Positions 1 through 7,975 of a DNA stretch of 34,825 nucleotides are shown one piece after another. The stretch is from Deltaproteobacteria bacterium (GTDB lineage Bacteria; Desulfobacterota; Binatia; DP-6): positions 1-34,825 of the forward strand of contig VBKJ01000142.1 of the NCBI GenBank assembly GCA_005879795.1, given 5' to 3'. Position 1 is the stretch's first letter. Each line of letters starts with the position of its first letter. Both the position numbers and the translations under genes were made by a program. The notes under the pieces are model-generated. The model saw nothing but the letters and a program-made list of their open reading frames with translations. It did no database searches and was not told where the DNA came from.

Positions 1-57
1 GGGGTGTCACCGAGCGCAACTCAGACGCAGTGACCGGGCAGAGCACGATTGCCCTGC

Positions 58-300
58 CTACTTCGAGGCCAGCGGCACGAGCGGCGTGACCAGCAAGCCG
101 CGTTGCCCGTGCTCGCGGGTCCGTCGTTGGCGCTCCTCGGGTGGCAGGTCGACGTGGACCCCGGCCAAGTGCTCGGCGAACACCTCGTGGTGCCGGCGGC
201 CCCCCGCGAGGCCGGCGTAGCGCCAGGCGCAGAAAGGGCACGAGATCAGCTCGACTGGCTCCCGTTCGCACGGCACGGGGGCCGTCAACGCGGGCCGCAC
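58..300 (-). CDS. Small hypothetical protein with C2H2-like zinc-finger spacing
   Basis: I do not recognise this family. The frame gives about 80 residues from a GTG at 298-300. It holds a CPFC pair followed about 20 residues later by an HLAGVH segment, a spacing that could bind one zinc ion. The C-terminal half is rich in Arg and Glu. The gene is divergent from lgt, whose ATG lies 46 bp away, so the two would share a promoter region. The frame stays open further upstream into lgt, but that part is low-complexity shadow sequence, so I start at the GTG in the gap. No good ribosome binding site is visible. It could be chance open frame. Confidence 0.4.
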   Translation of the reverse strand: MRPALTAPVPCEREPVELISCPFCAWRYAGLAGGRRHHEVFAEHLAGVHVDLPPEERQRRTREHGQRGLLVTPLVPLASK

Positions 301-346
301 GACTTGGTTGCGGTGGACCCCTCCGCTATCATCGCTGCGCTCGCCG

Positions 347-1114
347 ATGATCCCGGATATCCTGCATATCGGGCCCGTTCCGATCCATCTCTTCGGGATC
401 TTCCTGGCCCTCGCGTTTCTCGCCGCCGGCTGGGCGGCGGGGCGGGAGTTCGAGCGCAGGGGGTACGACCCCGCGCTCGCGTCGTCGGCGGTGGTGTGGG
501 CGGCCGTCGGCGGGCTCGCGGTCGCGCGCCTCTGGATCGTGCTCGACGCCTGGCCCGAGTTCCTGCGCGCACCGTGGACCTTCCTCGTCACCGGCGGCGG
601 CTTCGTCTTCTACGGCGGGCTTCTCGGCGGCGCGATCGCGGTGACGGTGTTCTTCCGGCGCGAGCACATCCCGTGGCTCGCCGGCGCGGACGCGTCCGCA
701 CCGGCGATCGCGCTCGGGCAGGCGATCGGACGGCTCGGCTGCCAGGCGGCGGGCGACGGTGACTGGGGGACGGAGACGACGCTGCCCTGGGGGATGGCGT
801 ATCCGTACGCCGTGGTCGGGTGGGACAAGCCGCCCGGCGTGCGCGTGCACCCGACGCCGCTCTACGAGGCCGCCGCCTACGTGGCGATCTTCGCGCTCCT
901 CTGGCGCCTCCGGCGCGAGTCCGTACCCGCCGGCGCGCTCCTCGCGCTCTACCTCGTGCTCTCGGGCGTGGCGCGCTTCCTGGTCGAGTTCGTTCGCGTG
1001 AACCCGCGCCTCCTCTTCGGGCTCACCGAGGCGCAGCTCGTGAGTCTCGCGCTGGTCGCGCTCGGCGGCTGGTGGCTCCTCTCGAGGCGGGCGTGGCGAA
1101 CGGCCGTGGCCTGA
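347..1114 (+). CDS. lgt: Prolipoprotein diacylglyceryl transferase
   Basis: Lgt is the inner-membrane enzyme that transfers diacylglyceryl from phosphatidylglycerol to the lipobox Cys of prolipoproteins. The 255-residue product has the usual length and several hydrophobic segments. Visible family marks are the N-terminal IGPVPIHLFG segment, a FYGGLLGG loop, the signature GRLGCQAAGDGDWG, the HPTPLYEA motif and RFLVEFVR near the C-terminus. The signature is the GCxxAGDGxxG variant rather than the GNFxNxE form of the E. coli enzyme, and the E. coli His before the GGL loop is Tyr here; this variant is familiar from other bacteria. I chose the ATG at 347 because MIPDILHIGP is the family N-terminus. 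The next gene starts inside its last codons. Confidence 0.93.
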   Translation: MIPDILHIGPVPIHLFGIFLALAFLAAGWAAGREFERRGYDPALASSAVVWAAVGGLAVARLWIVLDAWPEFLRAPWTFLVTGGGFVFYGGLLGGAIAVTVFFRREHIPWLAGADASAPAIALGQAIGRLGCQAAGDGDWGTETTLPWGMAYPYAVVGWDKPPGVRVHPTPLYEAAAYVAIFALLWRLRRESVPAGALLALYLVLSGVARFLVEFVRVNPRLLFGLTEAQLVSLALVALGGWWLLSRRAWRTAVA

Positions 1115-1647
1115 GGATCCTGCTCGTCACGGGTGCGCTCGGGCTCGCGCTCGCCGGCGGCCTGCTCGCGCTCGCGCGGCGCGGCCCGGCGCTCGCGCCG
1201 GACTTCGCGGTCCCCGATCTCGCCGGCCGCACGGTCCGTCTCTCGGGCCTGCGCGGCAAGGTCGTGGTCCTCAACCTGTGGGCCACCTGGTGCGCGCCCT
1301 GCGTCGAGGAGATGCCGTCGCTCGAGCGGCTCCATGCCGCGCTCCGCGACGCGGACTTCGCCCTCCTCGCCGTGAGCCAGGACGAGGACGGGAAGCGGGT
1401 GGTCGTGCCGTTCGTCGAGCGCATGCACCTCTCCTTCCCCGTGTTGCTCGACCCGGAGCACCAGGTGGGCGACCGCTACGGCGTGTCGGGCTACCCCGAG
1501 ACCTTCGTGATCGACCGCAACGGCTACGTCGTCGAGCACGTGATCGGCCCGCGCGACTGGGCCGCGCCGGGCGAGATCGCCGCGCTCCAGGCGCTCATCG
1601 CCGCCGGGGACGGCCGCGGGGCGCCAGCGCCGCGCGCGCCTTCTTGA
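1093..1647 (+). CDS. TlpA/ResA-like membrane-anchored thioredoxin
   Basis: This encodes a 184-residue thiol-disulfide oxidoreductase of the TlpA/ResA/AhpC-TSA type that acts outside the inner membrane, typically in cytochrome maturation or thiol reduction. An N-terminal hydrophobic segment (residues 8-27) would anchor it. It is followed by APDFAVPDLAGRTVRLSGLR and then WATWCAPCVEEMPSL with the CXXC pair at residues 67 and 70. The cis-Pro region is GYPETFVID. The GTG start at 1093 lies inside the end of lgt, a 22-bp overlap suggesting translational coupling. The last 53 bp overlap the 3' end of the opposing ACT-domain gene. The family is clear; the exact substrate is not. Confidence 0.86.
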   Translation: MANGRGLRILLVTGALGLALAGGLLALARRGPALAPDFAVPDLAGRTVRLSGLRGKVVVLNLWATWCAPCVEEMPSLERLHAALRDADFALLAVSQDEDGKRVVVPFVERMHLSFPVLLDPEHQVGDRYGVSGYPETFVIDRNGYVVEHVIGPRDWAAPGEIAALQALIAAGDGRGAPAPRAPS

Positions 1648-2008
1648 GGTCGGAGACGCGCACGTAGATCACGGCCCGCCCGCCGCCCACGGGCGCGCTG
1701 CCGTAGGCGTACTCGATGTTGACACCCGCGCGGCCGAGGCGCTTGGCGACCCCCGCGAGCGCGCCGGCCTCGTCGGGCATGTCGAGGGCGACGAGCTGGG
1801 AGCTCACCACCAGCACGCCGCGGTCGCCGAGCAGGTGGAGCGCCTTCTGCGGCTCGCTCACCACCAGGCGGACGACGGCGTGGTCGACCAGGTTCGCGAC
1901 GGTGAGCGCGCGGATGCTTATCCCCTGGCGCGCCAGGTCGGCAGCCATCTCCGCCAGCACGCCCGCGCGGTTCTCGAGGAACGCCGAGAGCTGCGTCTCC
2001 ACCCGCAT
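1595..2008 (-). CDS. Tandem ACT-domain protein
   Basis: The 137-residue product consists of two ACT domains in tandem (about residues 3-65 and 72-128) and nothing else. ACT domains bind amino acids and regulate metabolic enzymes. The first domain begins with a TQLSAFLENRAGVLAEMAADLA pattern and the second with LDMPDEAGALAGVAKRLGRAGVNIEY, both typical of stand-alone ACT proteins. The ATG at 2006-2008 is preceded by GGAGGTGA, a strong ribosome binding site. It converges on the thioredoxin gene and overlaps its 3' end by 53 bp. No enzyme partner is adjacent, so its target is unknown. Confidence 0.86.
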   Translation of the reverse strand: MRVETQLSAFLENRAGVLAEMAADLARQGISIRALTVANLVDHAVVRLVVSEPQKALHLLGDRGVLVVSSQLVALDMPDEAGALAGVAKRLGRAGVNIEYAYGSAPVGGGRAVIYVRVSDLKKARAALAPRGRPRRR

Positions 2009-2165
2009 CGCCTCACCTCCCCGGAGCCTCCCGTAGCGGGCGCCGCTGAGGTTTGCAAGGCGCGGCGCAAAATGGCTTGCTCCGCGCTCGGCAGACGGCT
2101 AGACGTAGTTCTCGTTTTTCTCTCGGCGCCCGGGCACGTACCATGGCGCCCACGAGGTGCAGCGG

Positions 2166-3530
2166 ATGACCGGCAAGCGACGGAAGACGTGGGTCGGGGC
2201 GATCGGCCTGGCCGTGCTCCTGGCAGTGCTCTTCTCGGGCGGACGAGGGGTCCAGAAGGTCGACGCCGTGCCCAAGGAGTCCTACGAGGGGCTCGAGACC
2301 TTCACCAACATCCTCTCCATCATCCAGAAGAACTACGTCGACGAGGTCCAGACCAAGCAGCTGATCGAGGGCGCCATCAACGGGATGCTCGCCGCCCTCG
2401 ACCCCCACAGCGCCTACCTCACGCCCGACCTCTACCGGGAGCTCCAGGTCGACACCAAGGGCAGCTTCGGCGGCCTCGGCATCGAGATCACGAACCGCAA
2501 CGGCGTGCTCACCGTCGTCTCGCCCATCGAGGACACGCCCGCCTACCGCGCCGGGGTGAAGGCCGGCGATCAGATCCTGAAGATCGAGGGCGAGTTCACC
2601 AAGGACATGTCGCTGGTGGACGCGGTCAAGAAGATGCGCGGCCCGAAGGACACCAAGGTGACCCTCACCCTGAAGCGCGAGAACGTGCCCGAGCTCTTCG
2701 ACGTGACGCTCACGCGGGAGATCATCAAGATCCAGAGCGTCAAGTCGAAGATGCTCGACAAGGGCTACGGCTACGTGCGCGTGACGCAGTTCCAGGAGCG
2801 CACCGACGACGACCTCGAGCGGGCCCTCAAGAACCTCGACAAGGAGGCGGGCGGGCTCCAGGGCGTGGTCCTCGACCTGCGCAACGATCCAGGCGGCCTC
2901 CTGACGCAGGCGGTCAAGGTGGCCGACCTCTTCCTCGACTCGGGCCTCATCGTCTACACCGACGGCCGGCTCGAGAACCAGAAACAGAAGTACTTCGCGC
3001 ACAAGCCCGGCACGTGGGCCGACTTCCCGATGGTCGTGCTGGTGAACGGCGGGAGCGCCAGCGCCTCGGAGATCGTCGCGGGCGCGCTCCAGGACCACAA
3101 GCGCGCCCTCGTCCTCGGCACGCAGACCTTCGGCAAGGGCTCGGTGCAGACCATCCTACCCCTCGACGACACCTCGGCGCTGCGTCTCACGACCGCGCGC
3201 TACTTCACGCCGAGCGGCCGCTCGATCCAGGCGACCGGCATCGTGCCCGACATCATCATGGACCAGACCCCGCTCCTCGCCAAGGGCGACAAGGGCAACG
3301 GCCCCCTGCTGCGCGAGGCGAACCTGCCCCGTCACCTGGGCGGCGCGAAGGGCAAGGAGAAGGAAGGCAAGGACCGCGAGCCGGGCCCCGCCGGGCAGGC
3401 CCCGCCCGAGGGCGTGCCGGCCAACGTCAAGGAGGGCGAGCTCGGCTCCGACCCGCAGCTCGACCACTCGCTCGAGCTGCTCAAGAGCTGGCAGGTCTTC
3501 AAGACCTTCGTCGCGCGCCGCGAAGGGTGA
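2166..3530 (+). CDS. ctpA: S41-family C-terminal processing protease
   Basis: CtpA/Prc proteases cleave C-terminal ends of periplasmic and envelope proteins. The 454-residue product has a signal or anchor segment (residues 8-23), a helical N-terminal region, a PDZ domain (about 95-175, with GSFGGLGIEI and the typical RAGVKAGDQIL) and an S41 core. The catalytic Ser-Lys dyad is visible as S299 within GGSASASEI and K324 within TFGKGSVQT. The C-terminal 80 residues are charged and low in complexity. I chose ATG 2166 over GTG 2157 because GAGG at 2154-2157 sits eight bases upstream of it. It stands alone after a 157-bp gap and is followed 16 bp later by xseA. Confidence 0.93.
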   Translation: MTGKRRKTWVGAIGLAVLLAVLFSGGRGVQKVDAVPKESYEGLETFTNILSIIQKNYVDEVQTKQLIEGAINGMLAALDPHSAYLTPDLYRELQVDTKGSFGGLGIEITNRNGVLTVVSPIEDTPAYRAGVKAGDQILKIEGEFTKDMSLVDAVKKMRGPKDTKVTLTLKRENVPELFDVTLTREIIKIQSVKSKMLDKGYGYVRVTQFQERTDDDLERALKNLDKEAGGLQGVVLDLRNDPGGLLTQAVKVADLFLDSGLIVYTDGRLENQKQKYFAHKPGTWADFPMVVLVNGGSASASEIVAGALQDHKRALVLGTQTFGKGSVQTILPLDDTSALRLTTARYFTPSGRSIQATGIVPDIIMDQTPLLAKGDKGNGPLLREANLPRHLGGAKGKEKEGKDREPGPAGQAPPEGVPANVKEGELGSDPQLDHSLELLKSWQVFKTFVARREG

Positions 3531-3546
3531 TATGTAGGCGCGGGCG

Positions 3547-4905
3547 ATGCTCCGTGCCGAACCCGCGCCGCGCATCCTGACCGTCACCCAGCTCGCCGCC
3601 CTCGTGCGCGCGGCGCTCGAGGGCGGGGTGGGCAGCGTCTGGGTGGCGGGCGAGATCTCGAACCTCCGCCGTGCGCCCTCGGGGCACGTCTACTTCACGC
3701 TCAAGGACGAGGAGAGCCAGCTGGACGCGGTCCTCTTCCGGAGCGCCGCACAGGCGCTCGCCTTCCGGCCCGCGGACGGCATGGAGGTGCTGGTCTACGG
3801 GCGCGTGAGCCTCTACCCGGCGCGCGGCGCCCTCCAGCTCTACGTCGACACCATGGAGCCGCGCGGCCTGGGCGCGCTCCAGCTCGCCTTCGAACAGCTG
3901 AAGGCCCGCCTCGGCGCCGAGGGCCTGTTCGCCGCCGCGCGCAAGCGCCCCCTGCCGCGCTTCCCGCGCGCGGTCGGCGTCGTGACTGCGCTCGGCGGTG
4001 CGGTGATCCACGACATGCGGACGGTGCTGCGCCAGCGCTGGCCCGCGTGCGGCATCATCGTGCGGCCGGTGCGCGTACAGGGCGCAGGGGCGGGACGCGA
4101 GGTGGCGGAGGGGATCGCGGACCTGAACCGGCTGGGCGGCCTCGACGTCCTCATCGTCGGGCGGGGCGGCGGCTCGCTCGAGGACCTGTGGGCATTCAAC
4201 GAGGAGATAACGGCGAGGGCGATTGCGGCGTCGGCGATCCCGGTCGTCTCGGCCGTGGGCCACGAGGTCGACTTCACGATCGCCGACTTCGTGGCCGACG
4301 CGCGCGCCCCCACACCGACGGCCGCGGCCGCGCTCGTCGTCCCCGACCGCGAGGAGGTGGCCGCGGGCCTCGCGCGGGCCGAGGCGGGGCTCCGCCGCGC
4401 CCTCGCGCGCCGCGTGGCCGCCGCCCGCGAGCGCGTCGGCGGCCTCGAGCGCGCCCTCGGCGACCCGGCGCGCCGGGTCCGCGACCTGAGCCAGCGCATC
4501 GATGACCTCGCTGCGCGCGCGCGCCGGGGACTCCTCCGCCGGCTCGCCTGGGAGCGGCGCGAGGTGACGACGCTCGCGGCCCGCCTCGCGCGTAGCGGTC
4601 CGGCGCCGGGCCTGCCGCGCGCGCGCGAGCGCCTGGCCGCGGCGGGCGAGCGCCTCCGCTTCGCACTCGGCGTGCGGCTCGGGCGCGCGCGCGCGACGGT
4701 GGAGCAGGCGGCCGGACGGCTCGACGCCCTCTCGCCGCTCGCCTGCCTCGAGCGCGGCTACGCCATCGTGCGCCGGGGCGACTCGAGCGGCCCCGTGGTA
4801 CGCGACGCGGGCACGCTCGGCGCGGGCGACACCGTCGCCGTGGTGTTCGCGCGCGGCCGGGCCCGCGCGCGCATCGAGGCCTCCGAGCCCGACGAGAAGC
4901 CGTGA
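3547..4905 (+). CDS. xseA: Exodeoxyribonuclease VII large subunit
   Basis: XseA is the catalytic subunit of exonuclease VII, which degrades single-stranded DNA in both directions. The 452-residue length is normal. The N-terminal OB-fold begins with ILTVTQLAALVRAALEG and continues with VWVAGEISNLRRAPSGHVYFTLKD. The central catalytic domain has GVVTALGGAVIHDM, the glycine-rich GRGGGSLEDLWAFN and VSAVGHEVDFTIADFVAD. An Arg-rich coiled-coil region and a C-terminal LARGYAIV-like segment follow. The stop overlaps the ATG of xseB (TGATG), so the two subunits are translationally coupled. Confidence 0.95.
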   Translation: MLRAEPAPRILTVTQLAALVRAALEGGVGSVWVAGEISNLRRAPSGHVYFTLKDEESQLDAVLFRSAAQALAFRPADGMEVLVYGRVSLYPARGALQLYVDTMEPRGLGALQLAFEQLKARLGAEGLFAAARKRPLPRFPRAVGVVTALGGAVIHDMRTVLRQRWPACGIIVRPVRVQGAGAGREVAEGIADLNRLGGLDVLIVGRGGGSLEDLWAFNEEITARAIAASAIPVVSAVGHEVDFTIADFVADARAPTPTAAAALVVPDREEVAAGLARAEAGLRRALARRVAAARERVGGLERALGDPARRVRDLSQRIDDLAARARRGLLRRLAWERREVTTLAARLARSGPAPGLPRARERLAAAGERLRFALGVRLGRARATVEQAAGRLDALSPLACLERGYAIVRRGDSSGPVVRDAGTLGAGDTVAVVFARGRARARIEASEPDEKP

Positions 4906-5147
4906 TGGCCGAGCTGCCCGCCACGCCGCGCTTCGAGGACGCCCTGGCCGAGCTGGAAGGGCTGGTCCAGCGCCTGGAGAAGGGCGAGCTGCCGCTCGAG
5001 GAGTCGCTCGCCGCCTTCGAGCGCGGCATCGCGCTCGTGCGCTCGCTCGCGCAGCGCCTGGCCGAGGTCGAGCAGCGGGTCGAGGTGCTGCTCAAGTCCG
5101 AGGCCGGGAAGCTCGTGCTCCGCCCGCTCGAGACCGACGAGGAGTAG
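4905..5147 (+). CDS. xseB: Exodeoxyribonuclease VII small subunit
   Basis: XseB coats the helical arm of XseA and is needed for exonuclease VII activity. The 80-residue product shows the family pattern FEDALAELEGLVQRLEKGELPLEESLAAFERGIALVR, with the short conserved helices and a charged C-terminus. I use the ATG at 4905, which overlaps the xseA stop by one base, rather than the GTG just before it. The next gene, ispA, starts 5 bp after the stop. Confidence 0.93.
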   Translation: MAELPATPRFEDALAELEGLVQRLEKGELPLEESLAAFERGIALVRSLAQRLAEVEQRVEVLLKSEAGKLVLRPLETDEE

Positions 5148-5152
5148 GAGGC

Positions 5153-6016
5153 GTGGATCTCGAGCGCTACCTGGCGGCGCGCGGGCGCCTGGTCGAGCGC
5201 GCGCTCGCGGCGCGCTTCCCGCCCGCCCGTGCCCGCCTCCGCCAGGCGGTGCGCTACAGCCTCCTGGCCGGCGGGAAGCGCATCCGCCCGATCCTCGCCC
5301 TCGCCGCGGGCGAGGTCTGCGGCGCGCCGGCGCGCCGCGTCCTGCCCTTCGCCTGCGCGCTCGAGATGATCCACACCTACTCGCTCGTGCACGACGACCT
5401 GCCCGCGATGGACGACGACGACCTCCGCCGCGGCCAGCCGACCAGCCACAAGGTGTGGGGCGAGGGGCTCGCGATCCTGGTGGGCGATGCGCTCCTGACC
5501 GAGGCGTTCCGGGTGATGGCCGGCGCGCGCGGCGTGCCCCCGGCGCGCGCCCTCGGCGCAGTCGCCGAGGTGGCGGCGGCGGCGGGCGAGGCCGGCATGG
5601 TGGGCGGGCAGGCGCTCGACCTGGCCGCCGAGGGAAGCCGCGCGAGCCTCCGCCGTGTGCAGGACATCCACCGCCGGAAGACGGGCGCGCTTCTCCGCAG
5701 CGCGGTGCGCGTGGGCGCGCTGGTCGCCGGCGCCGACGCGCGCACGCTCCGGCGGCTGACGGCGTACGGCGAGCATCTGGGGCTCGCCTTCCAGATCGCC
5801 GACGACATCCTCGACGCCTCCGGCGACCCCGAGGCGGACGGGCGCACCGACCACGAGCTCGGCAAGGCGACGTACCCGGGCGTGCTCGGGCTGGCGGGCG
5901 CCCGCGCGGCGGCGGCGCGCGAGCGCGATGCGGCGCTGGCCGCGCTCCGCGGGCTCGGCCGGGCGGCCGAGGCCCTCCGCGCGCTCGCGGCGTACGTGGT
6001 CGCCCGGGCCTCGTAG
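5153..6016 (+). CDS. ispA: Farnesyl diphosphate synthase-type polyprenyl synthetase
   Basis: This cytoplasmic enzyme condenses IPP with DMAPP/GPP to make farnesyl diphosphate, the precursor of undecaprenyl, quinone and other isoprenoid chains. The 287-residue product has the first Asp-rich motif as DDLPAMD within SLVHDDLPAMDDDDLRRGQP and the second as DDILD within FQIADDILDASGD. The GGKRIRP substrate motif is at residues 41-47. The FARM with four residues between the Asp pairs is the bacterial FPP-synthase type, but product length cannot be proven. The start is GTG, with TAGGAG six bases upstream. It sits between xseB and tlyA, where many genomes also carry dxs; that gene is absent here. Confidence 0.93.
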   Translation: MDLERYLAARGRLVERALAARFPPARARLRQAVRYSLLAGGKRIRPILALAAGEVCGAPARRVLPFACALEMIHTYSLVHDDLPAMDDDDLRRGQPTSHKVWGEGLAILVGDALLTEAFRVMAGARGVPPARALGAVAEVAAAAGEAGMVGGQALDLAAEGSRASLRRVQDIHRRKTGALLRSAVRVGALVAGADARTLRRLTAYGEHLGLAFQIADDILDASGDPEADGRTDHELGKATYPGVLGLAGARAAAARERDAALAALRGLGRAAEALRALAAYVVARAS

Positions 6017-6022
6017 CCGCGG

Positions 6023-6757
6023 GTGGTGCGCGTTCGCATCGACCGCCTCCTCGTCGAGCGCGGGCTCGCCGCGAGCCGCGAGCGCGCCCGGCGCCTCGTC
6101 ATGACGGGCGACGTGCTCGTGGGCGACCGCCCGATCACCAAGCCGGGCGCGGAGGTCCCCGCCGATGCCGAGGTGCGCCTCCGCACCGCCGACTCGCCCT
6201 ACGTGAGCCGCGGCGGCGAGAAGCTCGCCGGCGCCCTCGACGCTTTCGGTCTCGAGGTGCGTGACCTGGTAGCGTTCGACGTGGGCGCCTCGACTGGAGG
6301 GTTCACGGACTGCCTCCTCCAGCGCGGCGCGCGGCGGGTGATCGCGCTCGACGTCGGCTACGGGCAGCTCGCGTGGAAGCTCCGGCACGACCCGCGCGTC
6401 GTGGTGATCGAGCGCACCAACGCGCGCCACCTGACGCCGGCCATGCTCCCCGAGGCCCCCGATTTAGCGGTCGTCGATGTCTCCTTCATCTCGCTCGCTA
6501 CCGTCCTGCCCGCCGTCGCGGGCGTCCTCGCCCCGCGCGGTACCATCGTCGCGCTCGTGAAGCCGCAGTTCGAGGTGGGGCGCGGCCGGGTGGGGAAGGG
6601 CGGCGTGGTGCGCGACCCCGCGCAGCGCGCCGAGGCGGTCGCCGGCGTGCGCACGGCGGCGGAGCAGCTCGGCCTCGCGGTGCGGGGAGAGGCGGAGTCC
6701 GTGCTGTCCGGCCCCAAAGGTAACCGCGAGGTGTTCATCTGGCTCGCGCGGTCGTAG
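6023..6757 (+). CDS. tlyA: TlyA-family rRNA 2'-O-methyltransferase
   Basis: TlyA proteins are S4-domain methyltransferases of the FtsJ fold; characterised members methylate riboses in 16S and 23S rRNA. The 244-residue product has an N-terminal S4 RNA-binding domain (RIDRLLVERGLAASRERARRL, residues 5-25 onward), a GGEKLAGAL linker, the SAM-binding DVGASTGGFTDCLLQRGA segment near residue 86, and the VKPQFEVGR motif. Two adjacent GTG codons (6023 and 6026) can serve as starts. It closes the xseA-xseB-ispA-tlyA run. A diverged, internally deleted fragment of the same gene is found 3 kb downstream at 9616-9803. Confidence 0.93.
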   Translation: MVRVRIDRLLVERGLAASRERARRLVMTGDVLVGDRPITKPGAEVPADAEVRLRTADSPYVSRGGEKLAGALDAFGLEVRDLVAFDVGASTGGFTDCLLQRGARRVIALDVGYGQLAWKLRHDPRVVVIERTNARHLTPAMLPEAPDLAVVDVSFISLATVLPAVAGVLAPRGTIVALVKPQFEVGRGRVGKGGVVRDPAQRAEAVAGVRTAAEQLGLAVRGEAESVLSGPKGNREVFIWLARS

Positions 6758-7253
6758 CGCCCGCGCGGCCGCGCGGCGGCGCCAGGGGAGGAGGCTGCTG
6801 TCCTGAGTGTTGTCAGGCTTGCGTGTGGCGGTGGTGGAAGCGGTGCTGGTCGTGGTCGCGCTTGCCCCCCAAGCGACCAGCACCGGGGGGCTGGTGCTAG
6901 TTTCGCGGTGAGGCGGTTCCGCCGCGCCGATGGTCGGTTTTCACAGCTTGGGCGCGCCCCGAGAAGGCGAACTATCGGCTTGCGAGAACAAAGGCGACCA
7001 CAGTCACCAGCGCCTCCACCACCGCGACCACCACCGTGAAACGCACGGCTTCCTGAAGGAACTGCGTCGGTTGGTTGTCGAAGCGGAACTTGTCGAACCG
7101 GAGGGGATCAGCACCGCGCGGGCGAAGCCTGAGGTGCGCGGTAGTGGACCCAGCGGGTGGCACCGCGATGAGCCCCAGCTCCGACTCATCCGGGGGTGGT
7201 CGGTTTTGAGATGGGCCACGGGTTGGCTTCGACTAGCACCCACGAGGGGGGGC
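6758..7253. other. Intergenic region with inverted repeats and REP-like hairpins
   Basis: No convincing gene lies in these 496 bp. They hold a perfect 16-bp palindrome (6761-6776) just after tlyA. An 11-bp inverted repeat (6842-6852 with 6874-6884) is followed by a shorter hairpin (AGCACC at 6879-6884 with GGTGCT at 6893-6898). A 32-bp segment at 6828-6859 recurs inverted at 6994-7025 with 26 matches. The 11-mer TGGTCGGTTTT occurs at 6931-6941 and 7197-7207. Two tiny frames cover the inverted copies (6807-6911 on plus, 6972-7163 on minus) and encode similar hydrophobic ends, but neither has strong start signals. The region precedes a RAYT-like transposase, so REP-type DNA is plausible. Confidence 0.5.
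6842..6900. repeat. REP-like hairpin cluster
   Basis: An 11-bp stem (6842-6852 with 6874-6884) and a second stem (AGCACC with GGTGCT, loop GGGGGGCT) stand back to back about 400 bp upstream of a Y1/RAYT-type transposase gene. RAYT proteins act on short imperfect palindromes of this size in other genomes. The pairing is visible in the sequence. The link to the transposase is inference, since only this copy was recognised here. Confidence 0.35.
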
Positions 7254-7280
7254 TTGACAACTATGCTGGCTTTCTATAAT
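7254..7280 (+). promoter_or_regulatory. Near-consensus sigma-70 promoter of the transposase gene
   Basis: A perfect TTGACA (7254-7259) and a perfect TATAAT (7275-7280) are separated by 15 bp, a little short of the ideal 17. Such an AT-rich core stands out against its GC-rich surroundings. Transcription would begin near 7287, leaving a leader of about ten bases before the ATG at 7296. This rules out the upstream ATG at 7263, which lies inside the promoter. Confidence 0.75.
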
Positions 7281-7295
7281 ATCTGCCCAATCAAG

Positions 7296-7975
7296 ATGTC
7301 GTATCGGCCTCGTCAGGGCGTGCTCCCGTTCCGGACCTGGGGCGGTCGCCGGCCGGGTGCGGGGCGCAAACCGGCTGGACCGAGGGCCGGTGTGCCCCAT
7401 CGGCGACGGCCCCTCCACCACGGCAGCCAGCCGGTCCACGTGACGCTGCGGGCCGTGCGCGGCCTACCCTCGCTACGCCGCGCGCGCCTCTTCCCGGGGC
7501 TGCGCCGCGGCCTCGCGGCCGCCTCCGCCGTGACCTTTCGCGTCGTGCACTACTCGGTCCAGGCGAACCACGTGCACCTCCTCGTCGAGGCCGAGGGGAC
7601 GCGGGCGCTCGGACGGGGGTGCAGGGGCTCGGCATCCGCCTGGCGAAGGCGATCAACCGCCGACTCGGGCGGAGGGGCCGCGTGTGGGCGGAGCGTTACC
7701 ACGGCCGGGCGCTGCGGACCCCTCGGGAGGTGCGCCACGGCCTCGTCTACGTGTTGCTGAACGGGCGCAAGCACGGGGTGATCGGCCGGGGAATCGATCC
7801 GTGTTCCTCGGGCGCGTGGTTCGGGGGATGGAGGGAGGGCGTCGAGCCGTCGCGGGAGCCAGCGCCGGTTGCGCGACCGCGGACGTGGTTGTTGAGCGTG
7901 GGCTGGCGGCGGACTGGCTCTATCGGCGTCGACGAGGCCCCCGCAGCGCCCGGAAGACGGACGGGCCGGTCTTGA
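7296..7975 (+). pseudogene. Frameshifted Y1/RAYT-type (REP-associated) transposase
   Basis: Y1 transposases of the IS200/RAYT group cut and join single-stranded DNA with a HUH motif and one Tyr. The first half (ATG 7296) shows QPVHVTLRAVRGLPSLR and the HUH core as NHVHLLVEAEGTRALGRG. The second half continues in another frame from about 7619 with GLGIRLAKAINRRLGR, VWAERYHGRAL and GLVYVLLNGRKHG, which includes the region of the catalytic Tyr. The break lies at a run of five G (7615-7619); one extra G would join both halves into a protein of about 226 residues. The intact promoter suggests recent damage or a sequencing error. RAYT genes are usually single-copy domesticated elements. Confidence 0.82.

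Noticed and set aside
4274-6430. A 718-codon open frame on the minus strand across xseA, xseB, ispA and tlyA
   Set aside because: It is a shadow of G/C-ending codons in four clear plus-strand genes and has no family-like sequence.
6761-6776. Perfect 16-bp palindrome after tlyA as an intrinsic terminator
   Set aside because: It has no loop and no T tract, and G/C palindromes of this size are expected in such DNA; kept only as part of the intergenic description.
7600-7630. Programmed frameshifting in the transposase gene
   Set aside because: The site is a plain G run without a typical slippery heptamer and stem arrangement, and neighbouring genes are also decayed; damage or base error is simpler.
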